Positions 50,498 to 62,100 of a stretch of DNA of 64,000 nt are shown here, in pieces. The stretch comes from Maniola hyperantus (lineage: Eukaryota > Arthropoda > Insecta > Lepidoptera > Nymphalidae): NCBI RefSeq assembly GCF_902806685.2, contig NC_048561.1, forward strand, positions 6,909,439 through 6,973,438, in the 5' to 3' direction. The position numbers were made by a program, and so were the translations under genes. Below the pieces are notes generated by a model that did not search any database, was not told the origin of the DNA, and saw nothing but the letters and a program-made list of their open reading frames with translations. How positions within the stretch are numbered: the first letter of the stretch is position 1; each line of letters opens with the position of its first letter.

Positions 50498-50640
50498 TGA
50501 AATCTATAGAGCGCACTTTGACTTTGCTCAGACTTAAGATTGAGTTAAAACGAAACAGATTTATGTGAGAGCTATAGCCCTGTCTCGTTTTAACGCTGCC
50601 TTAAGTCTAAGCAAAGTCAGAGTGCGCTTTATAGATCTCA
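50498..50640. mobile_element. 143-bp foldback MITE
   Basis: Arms of about 60 bp: TCTATAGAGCGCACTTTGAC and GACTTAAG...GTTAAAACGA, mirrored; unrelated to the neighbour at 50276. Confidence 0.75.
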
Positions 50641-51039
50641 TACTAAGATCATTGGCAAGTGTCAATTTTAATTCCCGGTACCCTCCGTGAGGCACTTCAA
50701 AAAAAATAAACAGTCATTTTGAATGGCACACCTCTTCCAGCGTACATACTTGTATATTATGTCCATTTCAGTGGTTGTAAACTTTTAGCTATGTTTAAAA
50801 CTCCAAAGTTTAAATCTGTTTGAACCCTAATCAACAATTGTCGAGGTTATTTTTGTTTACTTGTGAATACAGTGCGACAAGGCTATCTTGGCGCGTGGCG
50901 AAAATCGGAACTAACGTTGCCGTCAAGTGTCCCCTTTGTTCTTTTTTGAATATTCTCAGCCTTTGTACTCCAACAGCGTCCCCCTGTCAATGTCATTCAA
51001 ATGCCAAGAGAGCCTTGTGGCACTGTACGTTTTTATTCC

Positions 51040-51608
51040 ATTTTTAGGGTTCCGTAGTAAACAAGGAACCCTTATAGTTTCGCCATGTCCGTCCGTCTGT
51101 CCGTCCGTCCGTCCTCAGTTAATCTCAGAGACTATTAGTGCTAGAAATCTGTAATTTGGCATGAGTATAAATATTAATCACGCCGACAAAGAGGTGAAAT
51201 AAAATTTTGATAAATATTTTTTTTAGGGTAGCTCCCCTACATGTAAAGTGGGGATGAATTTTTTATTTTCTCATCTACCCCATAGTATGAGGTATCGTTG
51301 AATAGGTCTTTTAAAAATACTGTGGGTGTGGTAACATCATTTTTCGATTTCTAGATCCGTTTGTAAAATATAATGTTTTAAAGTGCTCATTTTTATTAGA
51401 GTCAAGTGTCCCCCCCTCTATCAGCCAAATGGTAGTATATAGGAACGTGAAAAAATTCACAGCAGTAGTATATATAATCAATTTTAAAGGAAATCACTAT
51501 CATAGCTAAGTAAGGTTCACAGGGTAAGGAGTTATATCTGTTTTTTGAGGATTGTGACTACGGAACCCTACACTGCGCGTAGCCCGCCACGCACTTGGCC
51601 GGTTTTTA
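51040..51608 (-). mobile_element. Divergent element sharing GGGTTCCGTA termini
   Basis: TTTTAGGGTTCCGTAGTAAAC at left, CACGCACTTGGCCGGTTTTT at right, but the roughly 500-bp interior is unrelated to the main family. A fragment of the main family lies at 52945-53045. Confidence 0.6.
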
Positions 51609-52627
51609 TTACTTTATTTTATTCAGATACAAGTCAATACAATTTTTGATATGTAGGTACCTATTTAAATTTATTTGGAAATTTCCTTGAAGTGTAGGTA
51701 AAACACAAGAAAAATTATAGAAACACTAGTAGAACGCTTAAAAAACAATTCGTACTTACTTTAATCGAAAACATCATTTAATGCAAGTAATACTTAGATA
51801 TCTATTCTACTTTAAATTCAGAAGAAGTAACCCCATGGATGGTTGGCGATTAAAATATCATTAGAGAATCCTTAATATTCATGGGATGAGTCTAATGTAG
51901 AGAAAATAAGGAAAATTTGTATTTGATGACAAGTCTTAACTGGGAGAGGGCCCGAGTTCGATTCCCGACTAAGCTGGATTTTTTAAAGCTAAACTTCGCT
52001 GGGTGCGGCGTGAGATAGCTCAGTAGCTCGATTGCGGGAAAACTGCATCAATCATTATTACAATCGCAATCGTTGTGATTGGGAAAACTACTCTTAGAAA
52101 TTAGAAAAGACATAATAGGTAATGTAGAGATGTTTTAGATTTATTTTAATTTTTGACATTTGTAATAACTATTATTTAAATTTGTATTTTCTTTTGTGAC
52201 TAAGTGAGTACCTATTTAATGTGACTAATTTTATCAAAACGATGTACACGTCGTTAGGTACATAATATTGCATGCTAATTAGGCAGAGTTTGGTTGTACC
52301 TTTCTTTTTGTTTTTGTTACATCTCAACTGTTTACCCATATTCGCAATAAAGAAATTTGTATTGAATTGAATTGAATTGGGTGAGTTTATAGTATTCTTG
52401 TTGTATAGTGTGTATTGTAGCCAAATGTTGTGTATTGTGTAGTATTGTAGCCAATAGTAAGCGAGTCAATCAGAGGTGATTGCGATCGTGACATTGTAGC
52501 TGTCATTTTCAAAAAAACGTTGCGTTATAGTTTTACTTTAACTGCTCGTATAGAGATCCATATAATGTTTCATGCACAGTAAATGCTTTCGAATCACCAA
52601 GTGAATCTACCACTGGCTTGTAAACTG

Positions 52628-52790
52628 CAGGGCGATTGTCTGAAACCTGCATCAATCATTATTACAATCTCAATTGTTCTGATTGGCTGAATTTGTGCGA
52701 TTCTTGTTGCAACAATGCATTGTGGCCAATAGTGAGCGAGCATTAACCAATCAGAGATGATTGCGATCGTGACATTGTAGCTGTCAAACA
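52628..52790. mobile_element. MITE (GGCGATTGTC family)
   Basis: Contains AATCATTATTACAATC and CAATCAGAGATGATTGCGATC. Other copies are at 57871-58053 (inverted, inside a SINE) and a longer composite at about 52012-52515 with the same ends. Confidence 0.68.
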
Positions 52791-53459
52791 ACCGCGGTAG
52801 AGCCACAGAATTCACTACCGTGAAGAACCAGTCAGAAACACGTCGGTTGCCCGTTTCCAAAATCGCTAGGGTCTAGTTGCCTCTCTACCAGCATTGTAGT
52901 TATGGTTAGATTAGATTTAGATTTAGCGTTACGGTGCAATGATACTAAAAAACCGGCCAAGTGCGAGTCAGACTCGCGCACTGAGGGTTCCATATTGCAG
53001 TCGTATTTTTTCGACATTTTGCACGATAAATCAAAAACTTCAAAATCGAAGTTGTGGGCATGCCCATCGTGCCCACAACGGCGGATCATGGGCGGATCAG
53101 CGCTTGAAGTCCGGATTGGCAGACTTCACACACCTTTGAGAACATAATGTAGAACTTTTAGACGAATAGGCTCTCAAGCATTCGTATATTAAAAATGTTT
53201 AAAGAAATAAGAATACTTTAGGTATCTACGGTACCTAACAACGAGGAATGCAGATGAACTTGCGGACTTCGAAAAGATTTTTAATATCTCCATTTCTAAT
53301 TTGAATTTACTATATTTTTGTTACGAATGAGTAAAACGTACTCTGCTTTTCAAGGAAGAAGGTCATTCACCACAAAAAGTTACCTCCTTCGTAGCTATTC
53401 GCTAACTCAGTGTCTAACACTAAATGATAGCCACCGAGCTCGTTCGACATTTATTTTTA

Positions 53460-53655
53460 ACTAGATGATACCCGCGACTTCGTACGCATGGATTTAGATT
53501 TTTAAAATCCCATGGGAAGTCTAGCCTATGTCCTTCTCCGGGATGCAAGCTATCTCTGTACCAAATTTCGTCGAAATCGGTTGAACGGTTGGGCCGTGAA
53601 AGGCCAGCAGACAGACAGACAGACAGACACACTTTCGCATTTATAATATTAGTAT
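53460..53655 (-). mobile_element. Helitron-like repeat, GCGAAAGTGTG type, inside a larger TIR element
   Basis: ACTAGATGATACCCGCGAC to TCGCATTTATAATATTAG; followed by a third-subtype copy (53658-53850). Confidence 0.65.
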
Positions 53656-54099
53656 GGACTAGTTGCCCCGCCGAACTTCGTACCGCCGATTCTTTTCCAG
53701 GATTTTTTTTAAATTTTTCTCTCCGTAAGAACCATCCTCTTACTTCAAGGAATATTATGAAAAAAATAATTAGCGAAATCGGTCCAGCTGTTCTCGAGAT
53801 TTGCGATCAGCAACACATTCAGCGATTCATTTTTATATATAGAGACGATATACATTGAAGGTTTTCTACGAAAAATTATTTTGATGTCACTCAATGAAGC
53901 AGCAATTTATAGAATTACGACGCATTATTTCACTAATGCAGTTCTATCGTTTGTGTTGTTTGCTGTTTCATATTTCACTGATAATTAATTATTACATTGT
54001 TTTTTGTATATACATATATTAAAATTCTATTAAATAAACTTAAATCTAAATTAAAAGTACTTAAAAATATTAAAATAAAACATACAAACTTAAATAAAC

Positions 54100-54420
54100 C
54101 TTTATCATCATCATCATGATTAACCCATCACCGGCTCACTACAGAGCGCGGGTCTCCTCTCAGAGTGAGAAGGGTTTTGGCCATAGTCTACCACGCTGGC
54201 CATGTGCGGATTGGTAGACTTCACACACCTTTGAGAACATTATAGAGAGCTCTCAGGCATGCAGGTTTTCTCACGATGTTTTTCTTCACCGTTAAAGCAA
54301 GTGATATTTAATTAATTAAAACGCACATAATTCCGAAAAGTTAGAGGTGCGTGCCCGGGATCGAACCCCCGACCTCCGAATAGAAGGCGGACGTCCTAAC
54401 CATTAGGCTATCACAGCTTA
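54100..54420 (-). mobile_element. tRNA-derived SINE, type A
   Basis: Complete copy with (ATC)n tail, nested in the composite element 53397-55146. A body fragment is at about 53090-53175. Confidence 0.77.
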
Positions 54421-54604
54421 TATAAATATATAAATAAACCTTACCAACTTAAAATTAAACGTCGTCAAAAAGTCCGCCCCTGGTTGCCCCTGGGCCAAAG
54501 GTGCCCATTAAGCTGGCACCATTGCCACGCTGAATGGCGATGGACAACCTTTGGAGCAGGTAGCAGGTAGGCGCCAGAGCGCGCATCGCAACCTCTTTCC
54601 CTTA

Positions 54605-54989
54605 GAGCCCTCGCCCAGGCGACTTTTTGTAGCGATACAGTAGCGATGCTGTCGCGCGTCCGCATCGATACAGTCGCGAAGCGGTCGCTAGCTGTGTGCC
54701 CTCGCCCACGGTCTCAGATTCAGTCGCGATGCAAACGCGATATTGTCACGCTTCTGTGTCGATGCAAACGAGAAAAAATGTTGCACTGATGCTCGGTTCT
54801 CTATTCACGCGCCACCCTCCCTCCGTTCTTCCCCCGATGTCATCCGACAAAGTCGCGCGTTTGCATCGATACAGTCGCGATGCAGTAGCACGTTGCAAAT
54901 GCGACTAACACGCGTTAGTAGTGATGCTGGCGTGCGTTTAGTAAACGCGCGACAGCATCGCTACAAAAAGTCGCCGTGGGCGAGGGCTC
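54605..54989. mobile_element. MITE with TTA duplication (PIF/Harbinger-like)
   Basis: Arms of about 35 bp: GAGCCCTCGCCCAGGCGAC..TTTTTGTAGCGAT and its near-complement. They are bounded by TTA at 54602-54604 and 54990-54992. The interior is rich in GCATCGCGACT-like pieces. Confidence 0.75.
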
Positions 54990-55204
54990 TTAGACGTAAG
55001 GTTTATTTAAGTTTGTATGTGTTATTTTAATATATTGTTTTTTGTAATTTTCTTGTGCACTAATTATTGATTAGTAAATAAATTCTAATTCTAAAATGAG
55101 ATCGGTGACTAACATTCAGTGTTAGACACCGAGTTAGCGAATCACCCACTGGTAGGAATAATACTTGTTTTTTTTTTTATTATACGTGACTGGTTGAGAT
55201 GGGT

Positions 55205-55428
55205 GATTTTTTTGAAATAGCGATAGCGAGCAAATGAGCAGGCGGGTCACCTGATGTTAAGTGATTACCGCCGCCCATGAACATTTGCAGCACCAGAGGA
55301 ATCGCCGATGCGTTGCCGGCCATTCAGGAATTTGTTGGTCCGTCCCTTGAATAACCCCATGTTGTAATCTAGTGGGAACACCGCCGATGGGAGTTGGTTC
55401 CACAGTTTGCATGTGTGATGGCAATCGG
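55205..55428 (-). pseudogene. LINE 3' end, same family as 48420-48770, fused to a GC-rich hairpin element
   Basis: The copy breaks off inside CACAGTTTGCATGTG, where the hairpin element at 55418-55543 begins. Confidence 0.62.
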
Positions 55429-55685
55429 GGCATGAGGCGGGGGGACGCCCCGCACGTCAGCCGCGCTCGCCCGCACCGGGTTAGCGCCGGGCTGCTCGGG
55501 TGTGCGGGGCGTTCCCTCCCCGATTGCCATCTCGACCTGTCGCTGACTATACAAGTGTTGCTATTTGCAACATTTTTTTCACTTTGCTGTAATGTTTTTG
55601 TTATAGTGATCATAATCATCATCATGATCAACCCATTGCCGGCTCACTACAGAGCACGGGTCGTCTCTCACAATGAGGAGGGAGC

Positions 55686-55835
55686 GACGAATTGACGTAA
55701 TTTTTTGCATGTCTAGGTATAATTGAAGACCTGGAGAGTAACATAGGCTACTTTTTATCCCGGAAAATTAAAGAATTCCCACAGGATATTTAAAAACCTA
55801 ATTCCACGCGAACGAAGTCACAGGTATCAGATAGT
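55686..55835 (+). mobile_element. Helitron-like fragment
   Basis: GACGAATTGACGTAATTTTTTG to CGAACGAAGTCACAGGTATCAG; both ends lost. Confidence 0.5.
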
Positions 55836-56194
55836 TAGTAATAGTAAATATAGATATAAAAAAAACTAGAAATTTTTTAGGTACTTACTTAGGTCTTTCG
55901 GACGTCAGTCGCAGCAGCAAGCACTAACTAGTTTTAATTTCTTTGTTTATATAAAATACTAGATTGCGTTACTAGATGAACCTAGCCCGGGAGTCGAACA
56001 GGGAATGCACTGGTGGTGGTTGAACACGTTTATATATGGGGGTTACAGCGAGAATGGGCTAGGGGCATGCGTAGAGTCGATTGTTACTAAAAACGCATAA
56101 AAAATTCCCTACTATAAAATGTCGTACAAATTCTGGTAAGCGCTCATTATGGAGAATGACGCACTCTTATAATGAATGACAGTTTAGTAAATTA

Positions 56195-56754
56195 CTAGCT
56201 GATTCCCGCGACTTTATCCACGTGGACTACACAAAGGTCAAATTTTCAAAAATCCTTTATTTATTTATTTATTCAGATACAAGTTAGCCCTTGACTGCAA
56301 TCTCACCTGGTGGTAAGTGATGATGCAGTCTAAGATGATAGCGGGCTAACTTGGAAGGGGTATGGCAGTTTTTATTAAACCCATACCCCTTTGGTTTCTA
56401 CACGGCATCGTACCGGAACGCTAAATCGCTTGGCGGCACGGCTTTGCCGGTAGGGTGGTAACTAGCCACGGCTGAAGCCTCCCACCAGACCAGACCAAAA
56501 ATTTAGAAATTATAAAATTCCAAACCCCTGCCAGGAATCGAACCCGGGACCTCCCACTATTAAGACCACAGCGCTCACCACTGTGCCACGGAGGTCGTCG
56601 AACGTCGACGTCCTTTATGCGGATGCTATTAGCGGATGTCTACGTCATAATATTTAACTATCTGCGTGCCAAATGTCAGTCCAATCCGTCCAGTAGTTTG
56701 AGCTGTGCATTGATAGGTCAGTCAGTCAGTCACCTTTTCCTTTTATATATTTAG
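56195..56754 (-). mobile_element. Helitron-like repeat, GACTGACT type, split by a SINE
   Basis: Halves 56195-56260 and 56611-56754 match one continuous copy in other loci. The SINE at 56261-56610 sits between duplicated TCCTTTAT sites. Confidence 0.75.
56261..56610 (-). mobile_element. tRNA-derived SINE, type B, with 8-bp target duplication
   Basis: Flanked by TCCTTTAT (56253-56260 and 56611-56618) inside a Helitron-like copy. Confidence 0.8.
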
Positions 56755-56755
56755 C

Positions 56756-56958
56756 CTAGCTTATTCCTGCGACTTCGTCCGCGTGGACTAAACAAATTTC
56801 AAACCCCTATTTTACCTTCTTAGGGGTTGTATTTCAAAAATCCTTTCTTTGCGGATGCCCACGTCTTAGCTATCTGCATGCCAAATTTCAGTCCATACCA
56901 TCCAGAATTTTGAGCTGTACGTTGATAGATCAGTCAGTCAGTCAGTCACCTTATTCTT
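56756..56958 (-). mobile_element. Helitron-like repeat, GACTGACT type
   Basis: CTAGCTTATTCCTGCGAC start on the plus strand, immediately after the previous copy in the same orientation. Confidence 0.68.
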
Positions 56959-57145
56959 ACAACACCTCAGTCACAGTCAGTTACCTTTTCCATACAACGA
57001 TAACCAGACTGATGATGAAGATGGGAGGCACTGAAGCTTTCAAATGGCATTATGGCAGGATAGTTGAGTTTGTACTTGCATGTTTTGTTTTTATATGTAG
57101 GTTACACCCTCTATATTCTGTGGTGTAAGTTTCAACCCTTTTTAG

Positions 57146-57497
57146 TAAGTTTTTTTTTTTTTAAATTCAGATACAAGTTAGCCCTTGACTGCAATCTCAC
57201 CTGGTTGTAAGTGATGATGCAGTCTAAGATGATAGCGGGCTAACCTGGAAGGGGTATGGCAGTTTTTATTAAACCCATACCCCTTTGGTTTCTACACGGC
57301 ATCGTACCGGAACGCTAAATCACTTGGCGGCACGGCTTTGCTGGTAGGGTGGTAACTAGCCACGGCCAAAGCCTCTTACCAGACCAGAGCAGAAATTTAG
57401 AAATTATAAAATTCCAAACCCCTGCCAGGAATCGAACCCGGGACCTCCCACTATTAAGACCACAGCGCTCACCACTGCGCCAGGGAGGTCGTCAAAA
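57146..57497 (-). mobile_element. tRNA-derived SINE, type B
   Basis: Complete, T-rich left end to GCGCCAGGGAGGTCGTC. Very similar to the copy 900 bp to the left. Confidence 0.8.
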
Positions 57498-57752
57498 AGT
57501 TACACGAAAAAAGTTTTGACCTAAATTTTTTTTTACATAACTACGAGTAATGTAGCAACGGCGTCTCCACAGCACTCGTGTTCCTAAGGCCACGTCCCGC
57601 TGTGCGAAGTAGCTACACAGTTCTGTGGCGGGCCTGCTCTATGCCTACGCACTGTTAGCTTTATACCTTATTGACTGCAATAACCCATAAACTGTAATAG
57701 TGCCCAAAAATATTCCTAAGAAAATCGCCACTTCACTAATAACCAGGTTTTG

Positions 57753-58270
57753 ACGACCTCCCTGGCGCACTGTAACTGTACTGGTGGGTAAGCACTGTGG
57801 TCTTATCAGTGGGAGTTGGGTGCGATTCCTGACAGGGGTTTGAAATTTTATAATTTCTAAATTTCTGGCCTGCTGCGCGATTGCGGGAGAATGACAGCTA
57901 CAATGTCACGATCGCAATCATCTCTGATTGGTTAAGGCTCGCTCACTATTGGCTGCAATGCATTGTTGCAACAAGAATCGCACAAATTCAGCCAATCAGA
58001 ACAATTGAGATTGTAATAATGATTGATGCAGGTTTTAGACAATCGCCCTACTGATCTGTTGGGAGGCTTCGGCCGTGGCTAGTTACCACCCTACCAGCAA
58101 AGCCGTGCCATCGATTTAGCGTTCCGGTACAATGCCGTGAAACCAAAGGCTTTAATAAAAAGCTGCCATACTCCTTCCAGCTTAGCCCGCATCCATCTTA
58201 GATTGCATCATCACTTACCACCAGGTGAGATTGCAGTCAAGGGCTAACTTGTATCTGAATTAAAAAAAAG
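57753..58270 (+). mobile_element. tRNA-derived SINE, type B, split by a MITE
   Basis: Head 57753-57870 and body 58054-58270 match one copy; the hairpin element at 57871-58053 interrupts it after AATTTCTGGCC. Confidence 0.77.
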
Positions 58271-58321
58271 GTTTTTCCCACTATTGCCCTTGAATTTCTC
58301 TCTACGTGTCTTATGATCTCA

Positions 58322-58415
58322 CTAGCTGATGCCCGCGACTTTATCCGCGTGGATTTAGGTTTTTAAAAATCCCGTGGGAACTCTTTGATTTTCCGGGATA
58401 AAAGGAGGCTTTCAT
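58322..58415 (-). mobile_element. Helitron-like fragment (3' end)
   Basis: ACTAGCTGATGCCCGCGAC to CCGGGATAAAAGGAGG, just beyond the 3' end of the RTE-like remnant. Confidence 0.6.
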
Positions 58416-59189
58416 TTTCCAGGTCTTGAAATATACCTCTTCTTCTTCTTTGTCCTCGCCTTATCCCGTTACGCGGGGTCGGCTTTTTTTATCATGCGGC
58501 GCCATGTAGTTCGCGTATTCGCGTCTTCGTCGTTGAGGCCGAGGCGTTTCATGTCCCTTTGGACATTTGTCATCCAGGTAGTTGGTGGTCTTCCCCTACC
58601 CCTCTTTCTTGTAGCCATGGAAAGGCACTGTTTCACCACATAATCGTCGGGCCTACGCATTACGTGCCCGTACCATCTGAGCCTTGATTCCGATATTTTG
58701 TCGGTTATGGGTGCAACTTTAAAGCTTCCTCTTATATATTTTTCTTGGCATTTTTGCATCACATAGCACCCCTGTGAGAGTACGCCACTTCATCCATCCA
58801 GATGTCATTCTTTGTGTTACGTCCGCTTCTATAGAGCCATCCTCGGAGAGAACGGATCCTAGGTACTTGAATGTTTTAGCTCTAGGGAGGGCCGTGCTTC
58901 CCAACGTGATGCCCGGGTCCAGTAAAGCGTTGGGATTGAAGTTACAGAACATATACTCGGTTTTCGTCCTGCTTATGCGCAAGCCATTTTGTTCCAGTGA
59001 CTCTCTCCATTTTTCTAGGTCTTCTTGCAGCTCTCGCGCACTGTCAGATATAAGAACTACGTCGTCAGCATACAAGAGATTCCATGGGGTTGGTTTTTGG
59101 ATTTTTGCCGTCAGATAGTTCATGACTACATTGAATAAATAGAAATGACATAGAGAGCCTGTCTGTTGAGCGAACAATAGAACTATCCT

Positions 59190-61790
59190 CAGTTGAACTT
59201 GAGCAATTCATTGTTGTGTCTGTATATAGACCACCCTTGTCTAACTTTGATCTTTTTGAAAAGGTAATGGATGAAGTCTTATTCAAAATCTCAAAATCAA
59301 ATAAAAAGCTGATTGTGTGCGGAGACTTTAATGTAAATATTTTGGAAAGTAGCCCTTTAAATGGCAAATTATTAAATCTTTTCAAATCCTACAACCTATC
59401 CAACATGTTTATGGAGCCTACAAGAATAACTGTAACTAGCGCCACATGTATAGACAATATTTTTACAAATATAAATCCAATTACTAAAACCATAATTAGC
59501 AAATTGGATTCGGATCATTGTGGACAGTTGATCCAGTTTGAAAATTTGAAGAAAAAAAATTCTAAACGTAGAATAACCTTTGTACCAGTAACGTCTGACC
59601 GAATTGAGAATATGAGACTAAGCCTTATAAAACACCTTCCATTTTTGTCAAATGGGTTTAGTCCTGATGAAATGTATAATACATTTTTTAATATATTCAA
59701 TACTATATTTAACTCAATATTCACCAGTAAATCGGTCTTGACTACTGATGCAAAAGTTTTTAGTGAATGGGCAACAGTAGAACTACATAAAAGTAGACAA
59801 AACTATATGAATTGTATGCGGAGCGACAATATGATACTGGTGACGAATTCAAGCAGTACGTTCAACTGTTTTCCAAAAAGTTTAAGAGAGATTGCATTGC
59901 AGCCAAGTCAAAATATATCCAGGCAAAAATTAAAAACAGCTCCAATGTAGTAAAAACTACCTGGAAAATAGTTAACGAAGAAACAGGAAGAGTGACACAT
60001 AAAACTTGTAATTTTGAACTAAAATATCATGACAAGTTGATTACGTCAGACCCCGAGGTTGCAACCGTTTTCGAGACCTTCTTTACAGATATTCCTGTTT
60101 CTACTACAAAATCATTGAACTCTTCAGCAGCCGCCGCTCTCTCACTATTGGAGGATAACGTGCCTGAATGTAATAAAATGTTTGAATTCAGTCACGTTAG
60201 TTGCTCTGACGTTATCAAAGCTTTTAAATTAATTAATAATAAGAAAACAAATGATCTGTGGGGCATTTCCGTTAACGTTGTGAAATCATTAATTGATATT
60301 GTTGCACCCGAGTTAGCATTAATATTCAATAATTGTGTTGACTGTGGTGAGTTTCCAGACTTAATGAAACATAGTAAAATAATTCCATTATTTAAATCAG
60401 GTAGTACTAGTGACCCCACTAACTTCAGACCGATATCTGTACTACCCACTTTTAGTAAAATCTTTGAAAAAATAATTTTAACTCAACTGCTTAATTTTTT
60501 CAACATTAATGATTTATTTCACACCAAACAGTTTGGTTTTACACGGGGTCGCTCAACAACCGATGCTGGTGTTGAGTTAATACTAAATATATTTGAAGCC
60601 TGGGAGGAATCACGTGATGCGCTTGGCGTTTTATGTGATTTATCCAAGGCTTTCGACTGCGTTGATCATGAAACATTGGTCGCGAAATTGCACCATTATG
60701 GAATTAGGGGTGCAGCATTGGAATTGATGAGTTCTTACCTAAATGATAGAATACAAAGGGTAGACGTGAATGGAAAGCGATCTCCCGGATCCGTTGTAAA
60801 AATGGGGGTGCCACAAGGTTCCATCTTAGGACCTTTTCTGTTCCTTATTTACATCAATGACCTTCCTTACCTCGCTAAGGACAATTACGGGATAGTCTTG
60901 TTTGCTGATGATACATCACTTTTATTTAAAATCAATCGATACTTAACAACTTTTGATGAAGTAAACAATTCTCTCACCAAGTTAGTACAGTGGTTCGAAG
61001 CTAATAACCTGCTTCTCAACGGGAAAAAGACAAAGTGTATTAAATTCACTTTACCAAATGTTAAGCAGGTGAAAACCACTGTGCAACTTAATAATGAGGA
61101 ATTAGATTTAGTGGATACCGCTATTTTTCTTGGAATAACGTTAGATGCAAAACTTCAATGGGGCTCTCATATAAATAACTTATCGAACAGACTTAGTTCT
61201 GCCGCATATGCGGTAAAAAAGATTCGCCAGTTGACAGACATAGAAACTGCGAGACTAGTATATTTAGTTACTTTCACAGCATTATGTCATATGGTATATT
61301 ATTATGGGGTAATGCTGCTGATATTAATTCTATTTTTTGTGCTGCAGAAAAGGGCTGTTCGAGCCATATACAGTATGGGGCCACGAGAGTCGCTGAGAAC
61401 TAAATTTAGGGAAGTTAAAATTATGACAGTGCATAATCAATATATTTTTGAAAATTTACTGTACGTACATAAAAACATAAATAAATTTAAAAAAAAAGTG
61501 ACTGTCATAATATAAATACTAGAAATAAAAATAAACTTGTAATTCCCGCCTCTAGGCTCAGTAAAGTTAGCAATTCATTTGCTCGTAATTCCATACGTTT
61601 CTATAATAAGCTTCCAGAAGACATATTGGAGATGTCTCTCAACAAGTTCAAAGTTTTCATAAAACGTAAACTAATTGAAAAATCCTATTACAATGTAAAG
61701 GATTATTTAAATGATAAGCAAGCTTGGGAATGAGTTGCTTAACGACTTTGTGATAGTTCTAATAAGTTTCAATAAATTTGTAAAGTGGTG
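59190..61790 (+). pseudogene. CR1/L2-group LINE, 5'-truncated, with frameshifts
   Basis: Frame 1 (about 59190-59830) keeps the end of an AP endonuclease: VYRPP, VCGDFNVNIL, SDHC. Frame 2 (59812-61515) holds the RT domain with FRPISVLPTFSKIFEKII, QFGFTRGRSTTDA, DLSKAFDCVDHETL, GVPQGSILGPFLFLIYINDL, the active-site FADDT and FLGITLDAKLQWGSHI. Frame 3 (about 61505-61731) supplies the C-terminus (NSIRFYNKLPEDIL, FIKRKLIEKSYYNVKDYLND). Two frameshifts make it a pseudogene, but divergence is low enough to read every motif. Clade placement is by motif style only. Confidence 0.8.
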
Positions 61791-61806
61791 ATAATAAAAA
61801 GAATAC

Positions 61807-61985
61807 CCGGCTGAGTTTGTTGTGGGCTCTTCTCAGACCTGGGCGCGTTTGGAACCCTCGTAGCTTTAGTTTTAAGTTTGCGTTATAATTATCACCACTA
61901 TATTATCTTACAAATCTAACACTATACCAGACAATCAATAAGAGTAATTTATTACCTATTTTGAATAAATCATTTGACTTTGACT
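61807..61985 (+). repeat. SINE-like / LINE-tail repeat after the CR1-like element
   Basis: GAGTTTGTTGTGGGCTCTTC to AATAAATCATTTGACTTTG. Other copies are at 47377-47540 and, in reverse, 28059-28370. A related tail (GAGTTTCTTGCTGGTTCTTC) is at 130-240 and 32088-32215. Confidence 0.55.
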
Positions 61986-62100
61986 TTAGCAGAGGGCTTA
62001 GTGCAGTGCCCTGATGAACGCCCACTTTTATATCAAAGCTGTCAGATATACCGTAGGCCGATTGCCGTAAACTGACATGTGACATCGCAATAGAAATATC

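Larger units (their letters stand above)
53397..55146. mobile_element. Larger relative of the 16678 MITE with nested insertions
   Basis: Left arm 53397-53460 and right arm 55086-55146 match the 16678-16867 termini. The internal GGTTTTCTACGAAAAATTATT...TGAAGCAGC near 53868 also matches. Two Helitron-like copies, a type A SINE and a 385-bp MITE lie inside. Confidence 0.62.
44936..58321. other. Gene-poor, repeat-filled region
   Basis: Apart from the elements listed separately, I see no exon-like sequence. Stretches without a recognised feature: 44936-45126, 45300-45720, 45945-46340, 46540-46615, 47111-47320, 47815-48040, 50645-51035, 51610-52010, 53176-53396, 55836-56190 and 57500-57750. Confidence 0.5.
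58440..62100 (-). pseudogene. RTE-like LINE remnant interrupted by a CR1-like LINE
   Basis: The minus strand at 62085-61985 encodes the RT motif VGVHQGTALSPLL. The sequel NVVMNYLTAKIQ, LLYADDVVLISD, RTKTEYMF and KYLGSVLSEDGS lies at 59150-58719, and RLRWYGHVMRRPDDYVVKQC to the end at 58762-58469. A deletion of roughly 60 codons separates the last two parts. The plus-strand insert at about 59180-61985 splits the frame between the ALSPLL and NVVMN motifs. It is not functional. Confidence 0.75.

Noticed and set aside
59812..61515. A 567-codon reverse transcriptase frame as a functional gene.
   Set aside because: The endonuclease part upstream and the C-terminus downstream are in other frames and the 5' end is missing, so it is a damaged LINE copy.
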